DNA from: Paractinoplanes toevensis
GTDB taxonomy: Bacteria > Actinomycetota > Actinomycetes > Mycobacteriales > Micromonosporaceae
Reading direction: 5' to 3'
Length of the DNA: 64,000 bases
Assembly (NCBI RefSeq): GCF_018332695.1
Contig: NZ_BOQN01000033.1
Coordinates: 23,961-87,960, forward strand
The translations under genes were made by a program, and so were the position numbers. This document shows, piece after piece, positions 53,378-61,804 of the stretch. Below the pieces are notes generated by a model, which was not told the DNA's origin, did not search any database, and saw nothing but the letters and a program-made list of their open reading frames with translations. The stretch's first letter is position 1, and every line of letters starts with the position of its first letter.

Positions 53378-55215
53378 GACCGCTCCCGGACCAGCGCGAG
53401 CATGGCGGTGACCAGAGCGGTCAGTTCGGGCAGGTCCAGCACCAGTCCGTGAATCTTCTTGAGCGCCAGAAGAGACTCGGTCGGCGGCGAGTCGACGACG
53501 ACGGCGAGTTCGGCCCGGACAGCGCCCAGCGTCGCGCTGTCGATGAGGCCTTGTCCGTGCAGGTCGCGTAATTCCTGCCGGAATTCCTCGACCTGGTCCT
53601 CCAGGCTCAGGACCGCGCTACGCCGGTGCTGCCCGACGGTGACATCGCCGTGGATCTGCCCGGCTTGCACCCCGACCCGCGCGTGGCCGCCGGCGAAGTT
53701 GGTGATCCGCTCCTGCATGGTCTCTCCCCGGTGTGAGTTCGTGCGCACCTCCCGGCTCAGTTCGCCGGCGAGGGCGACGGCGAAGGCGGCCGCGTTCCGG
53801 GCCGCCGCGGGCTGCCAGTTCTGCCCGTCGGTGGTGGACTTGCTTCCGTCGGCGCGATCGCTGATGCCGCGCACGATGACCGCGGGCAGCGCCAGGTTGA
53901 GGTGGGCCGCCTGGGCGATGCCGGCGCCCTCCATCTCGATGGCGACGGCGTCGTTGTAGGTGTCGCGCACCCATGCGGCGTGCGCCGAGAAGGCCGAGTC
54001 CTGCACGACCTCGCCGGCCGCGATCGGCCCGAACGTCACGTCCGGCCGGACGCCGTCGGGCAGGTCGCGTGCCCAGTCGCCGGTCCTCTTCACATGCCGG
54101 GCAACCTGGTCGGCCTGGTGCGCGATCTCCCAGACCCGTGGCCGTGCCTTGAAGCCGTCGTCCTCGCTCGTCCCGCCGTGGTACGCGTAGACGTGTGTCG
54201 CGACCACCACGGTGCCGAGCCCGATCGCCGGCCACAGGGCGCCCGCGACGCCGACGAAGAGCACCGCGGTGGGGGTGAACTCGTGGATGGCCCGCTCGGC
54301 GAGAACGGCGGCCGGATGGTTGCCCTTGCCGACCAGGCCGAGTGCGATCGGCGTGCCGTCGGCGAGCCGCCCGACCTCGAAACGGGTGCCCGCGTTGTGC
54401 CGGTGCAGACGCGGGTCGGCGAGATGCCGCCGCACCGCGTCGTACTCGAGATCGAGGGCGGTCAGAATCACGATGGGATGGTCACTGTTCACCGGTTCGT
54501 CCTCCTCCGGACGTTGGTGGGTGCGAAGCATCGGGGGCACGAGCCGGCGGTGCGGCCCGGCGCGGAACAGGCGGGCCGGTCGCCCGTTGTCCGCCTTTCG
54601 CAGACCGCCGTCCGCGACGATGAAGCCGCGCGCGTTCTGCACCTTGCGGTAGAAGTTCCGGGGATCCAGCCGGATCCCCCACACGGCTTCGTAGACCGCC
54701 TGGAGGTCGGAGATGGTGAACGGCTCGGCGCAGAACGCGGTGGCGAGCGCCGAGTGCTCGAGCTTGCCGCGCGCGCGTTCCAGGCCGTCGGTGATGATCC
54801 GCCGGTGGTCGAACGCCAGCGGTGACTCGCCGCCGAGGGCTCTTTCGACCGGGGTCCACCACGCGGCGGCCGCGTCGGTGCCGGCCAGTGGTTCGGGGAG
54901 TCCGGGCGCGATGGCGAGATATGCCACCGAGATGACCCGGCCCCGCGGGTCGCGGCCGGGTTCGCCGTAGACCCCGAGCTGTTCCAGGTGGGGCACGTCG
55001 ACCAGACCGGCCTCCTCGGCCAGCTCGCGCCGGGCGGCGGCCAGGATGTCCTCCTCGGCGTCGCGGAGAAATCCGCCGGGCAGTGCGAGGGAGCCCCGGA
55101 ACGGATCGATGCCCCGTTCGACGAGCAGGAGATTCAGGCCGGATTCGCGCAGCGTGAAGATCACCAGATCGACCGCCACGAGAACTTCCGGTGCCTGCCA
55201 TTCATCGTCGTCCAC
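53374..55215 (-). CDS. Nudix - winged helix - nucleoside phosphorylase fusion with amyloid-like motif
   Basis: A 613-residue continuous frame. Residues 1-140 form a Nudix domain whose box (GGFLRDAEEDILAAARREL) has one extra residue against the usual spacing. Residues about 150-230 form a winged helix as in NrtR regulators. Residues about 243-490 form a nucleoside phosphorylase/MTA-SAH nucleosidase domain (IEMEGAG at 427-432; RGISDRADGSK). Residues 500-530 carry NFAGGHARVGVQAGQIHG, then a helical C-terminus. Internal starts with good ribosome sites exist at GTG 54492 and ATG 53718, so shorter products are possible. It is coupled to the membrane protein gene downstream. Confidence 0.82.
   Translation of the reverse strand: MDDDEWQAPEVLVAVDLVIFTLRESGLNLLLVERGIDPFRGSLALPGGFLRDAEEDILAAARRELAEEAGLVDVPHLEQLGVYGEPGRDPRGRVISVAYLAIAPGLPEPLAGTDAAAAWWTPVERALGGESPLAFDHRRIITDGLERARGKLEHSALATAFCAEPFTISDLQAVYEAVWGIRLDPRNFYRKVQNARGFIVADGGLRKADNGRPARLFRAGPHRRLVPPMLRTHQRPEEDEPVNSDHPIVILTALDLEYDAVRRHLADPRLHRHNAGTRFEVGRLADGTPIALGLVGKGNHPAAVLAERAIHEFTPTAVLFVGVAGALWPAIGLGTVVVATHVYAYHGGTSEDDGFKARPRVWEIAHQADQVARHVKRTGDWARDLPDGVRPDVTFGPIAAGEVVQDSAFSAHAAWVRDTYNDAVAIEMEGAGIAQAAHLNLALPAVIVRGISDRADGSKSTTDGQNWQPAAARNAAAFAVALAGELSREVRTNSHRGETMQERITNFAGGHARVGVQAGQIHGDVTVGQHRRSAVLSLEDQVEEFRQELRDLHGQGLIDSATLGAVRAELAVVVDSPPTESLLALKKIHGLVLDLPELTALVTAMLALVRERS
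53718..53735 (-). promoter_or_regulatory. Internal ribosome site and ATG before the amyloid-motif segment
   Basis: GGGGAGAG ends four bases before an in-frame ATG (codon 500 of the fusion). Translation from here would yield a 114-residue protein containing just the VGVQAGQIHG motif and the helical tail. It is suggestive only, as the frame is open throughout. Confidence 0.4.
54490..54506 (-). promoter_or_regulatory. Internal ribosome site and GTG before the phosphorylase domain
   Basis: GGAGGA lies 7 bases before GTG 54492 (codon 242), exactly where the nucleoside phosphorylase domain begins. It could give a separate phosphorylase-plus-motif protein of 372 residues, or be a relic of gene fusion by loss of a stop codon. 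Confidence 0.5.
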
Positions 55216-55230
55216 GAATGGAAGCCTAGG

Positions 55231-55251
55231 TTTCTGTCAGATCGACAGGAA
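55231..55251 (-). promoter_or_regulatory. NrtR-like operator upstream of the Nudix fusion
   Basis: Arms TTTCTGTC and GACAGGAA (7 of 8 complementary) surround AGATC, 15 bases before the start codon of the fusion. On the minus strand it falls between a TTCCTG and a TAGGCT separated by 17 bases. The winged helix of the fusion protein could bind here. Confidence 0.55.
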
Positions 55252-55307
55252 GTGCGTCGACGTGCCAACGTGTGACCGCATGTGACGGAATCCTTACTCC
55301 TCGCGCC

Positions 55308-58055
55308 CTAGGGGCGGGGGCCGAGGATGGCCTCGAGGCGGGCGATGTCCGGGTAGCGGGCCGTCTCCAGCAGCGTCAGTGCCTCGGCCCGGGCCCGGTT
55401 CGCGGCGTCCTCGTCGCCCGCCGCCAGGTGGGTCGTGTAGAGGCCGATCAACGGCTCGATGCGCAGGTCCTGCCGGTCGCCGTAGAGCGTCAGGGCGTCC
55501 TCGAAGGCCGCCACCGCCTGCGCCAGGTCGCCGCTCGCCGCGTGGAACCGGGCCAGGTGCAGCCAGCTGCCCGCGGCCGCGTGCCGCTGGTCGCTGGCCA
55601 CGTTGATGTCGATGCTCTCCTGCAGCAGCGCGCGGGCCTTCGCCCGGCCGCCCGGCCGGTAGAAGTGGTACCAGGCGATCGGATGCAGGGCGTTGGCCTC
55701 CTCGGCCCGGCCGAACTCGCCGCCCATCCGGCGGTAGGCGGCGAGCGCCTCCACCGCGTACGGATAAGCCTGGATGGTCTGCGGGCGGGTGGGCACGCCG
55801 TGCACCCCGATGATGCCGGTGGCCACCGCGAGAAGGCCGTGGGCCAGGCGGACCGGATCGCCGGTCGCGCGGCCCACCTCGATCGCGGCCTCCAGCGCCG
55901 GCAGCGACTGGTCGATCCGGTTGAGGCGCAGGTAGGCGCGGCCGATCGCGTACTGCAGGAAGCCCACCCACCACTGGTCGCCGTCGCGTTCGGCGACGGC
56001 CAGGGCGCGGCGGGCCAGGGTGATCGAGTCGTGCAGATGGAAGCGGACGTCCTGCTGGTAGGGAGAGAGAACCCAGAAGAAGACCTTCAGGTACGCCGGT
56101 GAGCAGATCTCGGTGTACGCCATCAGCGTGTCGTATTCGGCGTCCTGCCAGGCGTACGCCTCGTCCTGGTCGGCGAAGGTCTCGGGCCGGATGCCGGCCG
56201 GCACCGGTGGCACCCGGCGGGGTTGCCGGTAGGGGAAGCACACCCGGTCGGCGTTGGCGGCGGAGAACAGGTAGTGCTCGACCAGCACGTCGGCCGGCGG
56301 CGAGTCCAGTTCGAGGGCGTAGGCGCGGGCCAGGTCGTGGTAGACGTACCGGCCGGGGCTCCGCTCGTCGAGCAGGTGGGCGTCGCAGAGCAGGCGCAGC
56401 CGGCCGCGGGCCTCGTCGCCGGCCACGCTGATCGCGGCGGCCCGGCTGACGTCGGGGCCGGGGTGCAGGGCGAGGTGCCGGAAGAGGGCGGCGGCGCCGT
56501 CCGGCAATTGCCGGTAGGACCAGGAGAGTACGGCCCGCAGGTCGTGTTTGAACCCGGCCACCGTGAAGGCGTCCAGACCCTGCTCGTCGCGCAGTTCGGC
56601 GGCGATCGCGGACAGCGAGAACTGACTGCGGGTGGCGGCTCGCGCGCACACCACGGCCAGGGCGAGCGGCAGGCCGCCGCAGCGGGCGACGATGGCGTCC
56701 CGGGCGGCCGGTTCGGAGTCGACCCGGGTGGTGCCGAGCCGCCCGCGCAGGTAGTTGCGGGCCTCCTCGTCGTCGAACGCGTCGAGCCGCAGCGGACTGG
56801 CGCCCTCGGCGACGACCAGGCCGGCGAGCTGGCTGCGGCTGGTGACGACGACCGCGCAGCCGGGCGCGCCGGGCAGCAGCGGCCGCACCTGTTCGGCGCC
56901 GGCCGCGTTGTCGAGCAGGAGCAGCATCCGGCGGCCGGCCAGGACGCTGCGGAACAGCGCGACCCGCTCGTCGAGCGACGGCGGGATGCGGTGGTCGGGC
57001 AGGCCGAGCGCGGTGAGGAAGCCGAACAGCACGTCGGCCGGGTCGGCCGGGGTGTCCTCGGGGCCGAAGCCGCGCAGGTCGCTGTAGAGCTGGCCGTCCG
57101 GGTAGCGGCCGGCGACGCTGTGCGCCCACCGTACGGCGAGGCTGGTCTTGCCGACCCCGCCGGCGCCGCTGATCACCGCGAGGGCGGAGTCGGCGAGCCG
57201 GTTGAGCTCGCCGAGTTCGGCGGTGCGGGCCGCGAACCCGGCGGCCGACCGGGGGAGCTGGGCCGGCCGCGGGTGCGAGCCGCGGTCGGTGCCGACGGCC
57301 TGCTCGAGAACCTCGCCGCGCTGCTCCAGAATGGCCTGTTCCAGGCCGGCCAGGGCCGGTTCCGGGTCGAGGCCGAGTTCGTCGGCGAGGTGTTCGCGGT
57401 GCCGGCGCAGCGCGTCGAGGGCGTCGGCGGAGCGGTGTGCGGCCCACAGTCCGAGCGCGAGCAGCCGCCACGCCTCGCCGCGCAGCGGTTCCGCGTCGGC
57501 GAGGGCCTGCGCGGCCGGCACCGCCTCGGCGATCCGGCCGACCCGCAGCATGGCGGTGACGGCGCGTTCCTGGGCCGCGCACCGCAGTTCGGTGAGCCGG
57601 GCGATCTCGGCGCGGGCCCATTGTTCGTCGGCGAACTGCTCGTAGGGCACGCCCCGCCACAGCGCGAGGGCGTCCCGCAGCACGCCGACCGCCTCCTGCG
57701 GGGTGAGGTCGGGGGAGCGGGCCACGTCCCGCTCGAACCGCCACGCGTCGACCTGCCCGGCGGGCAGCCGCAGCGCGTAGCCGGCGGCTTCGGAGACCAG
57801 GATCTGCGGTGCGGTGCGCGGTGCGCGATCCGGTTCCAGCAGGCGGCGGAGCCGCGAGATGTACGCCTGGAGCGTGGCCGTGGCACTGGCCGGTGGCTCG
57901 CCGCCCCAGACCTGGTCGACGATCCGGTCGGCCGGCACCACCCGGCCGCCCGCCGCGACGAGCATGGCGAGCACCGCATGTTGCTGGTACCCGCCCGACG
58001 CGCCGGCCTCGGCCGCCCGCACCTCGACGGGCCCGAGAACGCACACCTCGATCAT
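55308..58055 (-). CDS. AfsR/SARP-type regulator with NB-ARC and TPR domains
   Basis: A 915-residue STAND protein. Residues 1-95 form the OmpR-like DNA-binding domain. Residues about 100-245 form the bacterial transcriptional activator domain (BTAD). An NB-ARC ATPase lies at about 270-560 (GAGGVGKTSLAVRWA, LLLLDNAA), and TPR repeats run from about 650 to 915. Such regulators activate secondary metabolism. ATG 58055 starts the DNA-binding domain. It lies 92 bases upstream of the Nudix fusion on the same strand. I see no amyloid-like motif in it. Confidence 0.9.
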   Translation of the reverse strand: MIEVCVLGPVEVRAAEAGASGGYQQHAVLAMLVAAGGRVVPADRIVDQVWGGEPPASATATLQAYISRLRRLLEPDRAPRTAPQILVSEAAGYALRLPAGQVDAWRFERDVARSPDLTPQEAVGVLRDALALWRGVPYEQFADEQWARAEIARLTELRCAAQERAVTAMLRVGRIAEAVPAAQALADAEPLRGEAWRLLALGLWAAHRSADALDALRRHREHLADELGLDPEPALAGLEQAILEQRGEVLEQAVGTDRGSHPRPAQLPRSAAGFAARTAELGELNRLADSALAVISGAGGVGKTSLAVRWAHSVAGRYPDGQLYSDLRGFGPEDTPADPADVLFGFLTALGLPDHRIPPSLDERVALFRSVLAGRRMLLLLDNAAGAEQVRPLLPGAPGCAVVVTSRSQLAGLVVAEGASPLRLDAFDDEEARNYLRGRLGTTRVDSEPAARDAIVARCGGLPLALAVVCARAATRSQFSLSAIAAELRDEQGLDAFTVAGFKHDLRAVLSWSYRQLPDGAAALFRHLALHPGPDVSRAAAISVAGDEARGRLRLLCDAHLLDERSPGRYVYHDLARAYALELDSPPADVLVEHYLFSAANADRVCFPYRQPRRVPPVPAGIRPETFADQDEAYAWQDAEYDTLMAYTEICSPAYLKVFFWVLSPYQQDVRFHLHDSITLARRALAVAERDGDQWWVGFLQYAIGRAYLRLNRIDQSLPALEAAIEVGRATGDPVRLAHGLLAVATGIIGVHGVPTRPQTIQAYPYAVEALAAYRRMGGEFGRAEEANALHPIAWYHFYRPGGRAKARALLQESIDINVASDQRHAAAGSWLHLARFHAASGDLAQAVAAFEDALTLYGDRQDLRIEPLIGLYTTHLAAGDEDAANRARAEALTLLETARYPDIARLEAILGPRP

Positions 58056-58224
58056 TTCCGCGTGACACCACACCGGGTCGGTCCGTCAGGTCGTCGCCGA
58101 TCTTAAGCGGTTAACCAGCGCGTTCATGTGTCCGAGGCGAGGCGGATAGCCGACATCGGCCCGGTTGAACAATCCGGGCCGGGCCGGCGTCGCCGCGCAC
58201 GGGGGCAGGCGACGACGCCGGCGA
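58056..58224. other. Intergenic region with no recognised gene
   Basis: These 169 bases hold the promoter of the AfsR-type gene. GGTTAACC near 58108 is a small palindrome, and GC-rich inverted segments lie at 58180-58215. No clear promoter hexamers were identified. Confidence 0.5.
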
Positions 58225-59001
58225 TCAGTGGGCGCCGCAGAGTTCGGCGACGCGCCCGGTGTGCGGGTCACCGGCGAGGATGCGGCGGTGCAGCTCGCGC
58301 AGTTCGGCCGACGGCCGCACCCCCAGTTGCTCGGCGAGGAGCCGGCGGACCTGGTCGTAGTGGGCGAGCGCGTCGGCCGGCCGCCCGGCCCGGCACAGGG
58401 CCGTCATCAGCAGCCCGTGGTAGGGCTCGGAGATCGGCGATTCGGCGACCAGCCCGCGCAGCCGGGCGATGGCCTCGGCCGGGCGGTCCAGTTCGATGGT
58501 CACGGCGGCCAGGTCGGCGGTCGCGGCCCGGCACAGTTCGGCCAGCCGGGCCCGCTGCCCGGCCAGGTAGAACCCGGTGGTCCCGGCCAGCGGGGTGCCG
58601 CGGTGCAGGGCGAGCGCGTCGGTGAGCAGCCCGGCCGCGCCCGGGTGATCGCCGTGCCGCAGCGCCTCGGCGGCCGCGGCGGTGTCCCGCCGGAACCGCC
58701 ACACGTCCACCGACTCGGCCGGCACGTCGAGCTGGTAGCCGCCGGCGATCCAGTCGATCTCGGCGGCCCCGGACAGGGCGCGGCGCAGCCGGGACAGGTA
58801 GGTGCGGACGGTGCCGACCGCGGTCTCCGGCGGCGCGTCCGGCCACAGTGCGTCGACCAGGTCCTCGGTGCTGGTGATCCGGCTGCCGCGCAGCAGCAGG
58901 ACGGCCAGCGTGGTGCGCTGCTGCGGGCTGCCCAGTGGCAGCTCGAGGCCGTCCCGCCAGGCCCGCACCGGTCCGAGCAGGGAGAACGCCAGAGCGCTCA
59001 C
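58225..59001 (-). CDS. Short SARP-family regulator
   Basis: A 258-residue protein with an OmpR-type winged helix (residues about 1-95: SLLGPVRAWRDGLELPLGSP, DLVDALWPDAPP, LSRLRRAL) and a BTAD domain (about 100-250), without NB-ARC or TPR. Small SARPs usually activate antibiotic clusters, but none is visible here. Its GTG start overlaps the stop of the hemerythrin gene, so it is translated with it. Confidence 0.88.
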   Translation of the reverse strand: MSALAFSLLGPVRAWRDGLELPLGSPQQRTTLAVLLLRGSRITSTEDLVDALWPDAPPETAVGTVRTYLSRLRRALSGAAEIDWIAGGYQLDVPAESVDVWRFRRDTAAAAEALRHGDHPGAAGLLTDALALHRGTPLAGTTGFYLAGQRARLAELCRAATADLAAVTIELDRPAEAIARLRGLVAESPISEPYHGLLMTALCRAGRPADALAHYDQVRRLLAEQLGVRPSAELRELHRRILAGDPHTGRVAELCGAH

Positions 59002-59657
59002 GCGGTGGCACCGCGCAGCTCGTCGACGTACCGCCGGTACTGCCGGCGGCCGGCGAGCTGCCACAGCAGACGGCCGGGTGCGGGCACCTTGCCGAGGAAG
59101 TAGCGCTGCTCCTCGGGGGTGGCGTCCTCCAGGATCGCGCCGAGGGCCAGCATCACCTTGCTCTTCGGGATGCTCTCCAGGCCGCGGCGGCCCACCTCGT
59201 CCCACTCGGCGACGGTGAGATGGTCGGCGATCAGCGGCAGGATCTGCGCCTCCTCGTCGTCGAGATGTTCGGTGAGCACGCAGATGTGGTCCTGCAGGGC
59301 CTCGACGAGCACGGCCCGGAGATGGGCGGCGGCCCCGGCCTCCCACCGGGGCAGGATGCCCGCGATGACGGTGAGCGTGCCGTCGAGCAGTTTGTGCTGC
59401 GACTCCATCCGCTCGACGAGGTCGTCGTAGAGGCGAGCCCGCCGGTACAGCTTGGGCCAGATCAGCTCGTCCTCGAGCTGGTGATGGTGGTGCAGGCCGC
59501 CGGCGTACTCGCGGACGGCGTCGGCGATCCGGCCGGCCCGGCCGGTGTCTCCGGTGCGCACCCCGTCGGCCAGGCGCGGCAGCATGGCCGCCTCGCGGCG
59601 GAACACGCGGTGGATGATGACCATTTCATGGGTGTACGGCGTGGTCGTGACGGGCAC
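58998..59657 (-). CDS. Hemerythrin-domain protein
   Basis: A 219-residue four-helix protein with iron-ligand-type residues: His in YTHEMVIIHR, HHHHQLEDELIW, then QHKLLDG and LTEHLDDEEAQI. It probably binds a di-iron centre and may sense oxygen or NO. The start is GTG 59657, with GGGGGAG a few bases before. Coupling to a SARP gene suggests it feeds a redox or gas signal to that regulator (inference). Confidence 0.85.
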   Translation of the reverse strand: MPVTTTPYTHEMVIIHRVFRREAAMLPRLADGVRTGDTGRAGRIADAVREYAGGLHHHHQLEDELIWPKLYRRARLYDDLVERMESQHKLLDGTLTVIAGILPRWEAGAAAHLRAVLVEALQDHICVLTEHLDDEEAQILPLIADHLTVAEWDEVGRRGLESIPKSKVMLALGAILEDATPEEQRYFLGKVPAPGRLLWQLAGRRQYRRYVDELRGATA

Positions 59658-59837
59658 AGACTCCCCCTCGGGTCGTGGTCGTGTCAGGACGCCCGGGAGT
59701 CTGGCGGAGCCCACTTGATCGCCACTTGCACGGCGTTCCTCAGTGTCGTGGCCGCCGGTCGACGAATGATCGACGACTGCAAACTTCCTGCGTCGTCCCG
59801 AGCATTGACTGCGGGCGATCTCCGTGTGACGGTAGCC

Positions 59838-59853
59838 AGGCAAGCGCTTTCCT
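59838..59853. promoter_or_regulatory. LacI-type operator before pectate lyase
   Basis: AGGCAAGCGCTTTCCT is palindromic except for one pair, with the perfect core AAGCGCTT. It lies 18 bases upstream of the lyase start codon. Such sites are bound by LacI-family regulators of plant-polymer degradation genes. Confidence 0.65.
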
Positions 59854-59871
59854 GAAGCTTCCGGAGCCAGC

Positions 59872-61173
59872 ATGCCCAAGACTCGTTCTGCCGCCGCCGT
59901 CCTCATCGCTGTCGCCGCGCTGGGAGTGGCCGGCGCCGCCCCGGCGGACGCTTCCACAGTGTCCGCCGGGGCCCTGGTCCTCGGTCAGCAGGTGCTCCCG
60001 CCCAACGACGGCTGGGCCGCGTCCGGCACCGGCACGACCGGTGGCGCGTCCGCGGCCACGAGCGTGGTGGTGCACAACCGCGACGAGCTGGTCGCCGCGG
60101 TCGCCGGCAACGACCCGAAGATCGTCTACGTGAGCGGCCGGATCGACATGATGGAGGGCCAGTCGTGCGCCGCCTTCACTGATCCGGCCTATTCGACGGA
60201 CGCGTTCCTGGCCGCCTACGACCCGGCCGTGTGGGGCCGGGCCACGAAGCCGACCGGTCCCGTCGAGGAAGCCCGGGTGCGGTCCGCGAAGGCGCAGGGC
60301 GACCAGATCAAGGCGATCGTCGGCAGCAACACCACGATCATCGGCATCAACAACGGCCGGATCAGTCACGGCAGCCTCGTGCTCACCAATGTCACCAACG
60401 TGATCGTGCGCAACCTCGAGGTCGTCGACGCGGCCGACTGCTTCCCGGCCTGGGACCCGACCGACGGCGCGACCGGCAACTGGAACTCGCTCTACGACCT
60501 GGTGTCGCTGTCCGGCGCGACGAACGTGTGGATCGACCACAACACGTTCAGCGACGGCAACAACCACGACGAGGACCAGCCGCTCTACTTCGGCCGGCCG
60601 TACCAGGTGCACGACGGCGCCACCGACTTCATCCGCGGCTCCGACCTGATCACCGTGTCGTACAACGACTACTACGACCACGACAAGACGATGCTGATCG
60701 GCTCGACCGACACGCCCGGCGTGGACGTCGGCAAGCTGCGGGTGACGGTGCACCACAACCGGTTCGGCAACGTCGGCCAGCGCGCGCCGCGGGTCCGGTT
60801 CGGTCAGGTCGACGTGTACGACAACCTCTTCGTCGCCACCGATGAGGAGACGTATCAATACTCGCTGGGCGTCGGCTTCGAGTCGGCGATCTACGCCGAG
60901 AACAACTACTTCAAGCTCAGCGCCGACGTGCCCACCGCCGACGTGATCCACTACTGGAAGGGCACGAAGATCACCGCGATCGGTTCGCTCGTCCAGTACG
61001 GCAGCCGTCGAGCCGAGCCGGTCGACCTGGTCGCCGCCTACAACGCGGCCTACGACCCCGACCTGGCCGCCGACGCCGGCTGGACCCCCTCGCTGCGCAC
61101 CCGGGTCGACCCGGCCGCCGCGGTGCCCGGCATCGTCGCCGCGAATGTCGGGATCCGGCACCTGGGCTGCTGA
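59872..61173 (+). CDS. Secreted pectate lyase (polysaccharide lyase family 1)
   Basis: A 433-residue exported right-handed beta-helix enzyme. It has a signal peptide (residues 1-28), the vWiDH motif as VWIDHNTFSDG, the calcium-binding DHDKTMLIG region and the catalytic Arg segment QRAPRVRFGQVDVYDN. It cleaves polygalacturonate by beta-elimination outside the cell. It is probably under catabolite-type control through the palindrome just upstream. Confidence 0.92.
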   Translation: MPKTRSAAAVLIAVAALGVAGAAPADASTVSAGALVLGQQVLPPNDGWAASGTGTTGGASAATSVVVHNRDELVAAVAGNDPKIVYVSGRIDMMEGQSCAAFTDPAYSTDAFLAAYDPAVWGRATKPTGPVEEARVRSAKAQGDQIKAIVGSNTTIIGINNGRISHGSLVLTNVTNVIVRNLEVVDAADCFPAWDPTDGATGNWNSLYDLVSLSGATNVWIDHNTFSDGNNHDEDQPLYFGRPYQVHDGATDFIRGSDLITVSYNDYYDHDKTMLIGSTDTPGVDVGKLRVTVHHNRFGNVGQRAPRVRFGQVDVYDNLFVATDEETYQYSLGVGFESAIYAENNYFKLSADVPTADVIHYWKGTKITAIGSLVQYGSRRAEPVDLVAAYNAAYDPDLAADAGWTPSLRTRVDPAAAVPGIVAANVGIRHLGC

Positions 61174-61192
61174 AGTTTGGCACGCTGACTAC

Positions 61193-61804
61193 ATGCACAT
61201 CGGCGTCATCGGAGCAGGACAGCTCGGCGCGACCCTGGCCGAGTGGTGCGCGCAGAGCGGGCACGACGTGGCTGTCACGTCGCGGCACCCGGAGCAGCTG
61301 ACCGACCTGGCCGGCCGCCTCGGTGACCACGTGACAGCCATGGGAGTGGCGGACGCGGCGGCGTACGCGGACGCCGTCCTGTTCGCACCCACCTGGGAGT
61401 CGGCGCACGAGGCGATCGACCTCACCGCCGGCAACCTGGCCGGCAAGGTCGTCATCGACGCGACCAACCCGCCGGAGGCCACCCCGGACGGCCGCAGCGG
61501 CCTCGAACTGCTGATGGAGTGGGCGCCCGACGCGTTCTGGGCGAAGGCGTTCAACACGCTGCCGACCGACGTGCTGACCCGGCGCCGCGGCCACGACCCG
61601 CTGCTGGCCGAGTTCGTCTGCACCGACAAGCCGGCCGCCCGGCTCACCGCCGCGCGCCTGATCAAGGACCTCGGCTTCGCCCCGTACTACGCGGGTGGCG
61701 CGGAGACCGCCCGTCTCACCGAGACGGGCGGTCCGCTCCAGCTGGCCGAGTGCAACGTCATCGACGCCAAGGACTTCCTGGCCCAAGCCCTCAGCGACCG
61801 CTGA
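61193..61804 (+). CDS. NADPH-dependent F420 reductase-like protein
   Basis: A 203-residue Rossmann protein (IGVIGAGQLGATLAEW, VVIDATNP, AKAFNTLPTDVL) of the F420H2:NADP oxidoreductase (FNO-like) group, which also includes general NAD(P)-binding proteins. The cofactor is not certain from sequence. ATG 61193 starts the Rossmann fold. The last 14 bases overlap the convergent esterase gene. Confidence 0.85.
   Translation: MHIGVIGAGQLGATLAEWCAQSGHDVAVTSRHPEQLTDLAGRLGDHVTAMGVADAAAYADAVLFAPTWESAHEAIDLTAGNLAGKVVIDATNPPEATPDGRSGLELLMEWAPDAFWAKAFNTLPTDVLTRRRGHDPLLAEFVCTDKPAARLTAARLIKDLGFAPYYAGGAETARLTETGGPLQLAECNVIDAKDFLAQALSDR

Noticed and set aside
58095..58125. SARP-type direct repeats (GGTTAAC and CGTTCAT spaced as heptamers)
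   Set aside because: Only two loosely similar heptamers in a short region; spacing and sequence are within chance.
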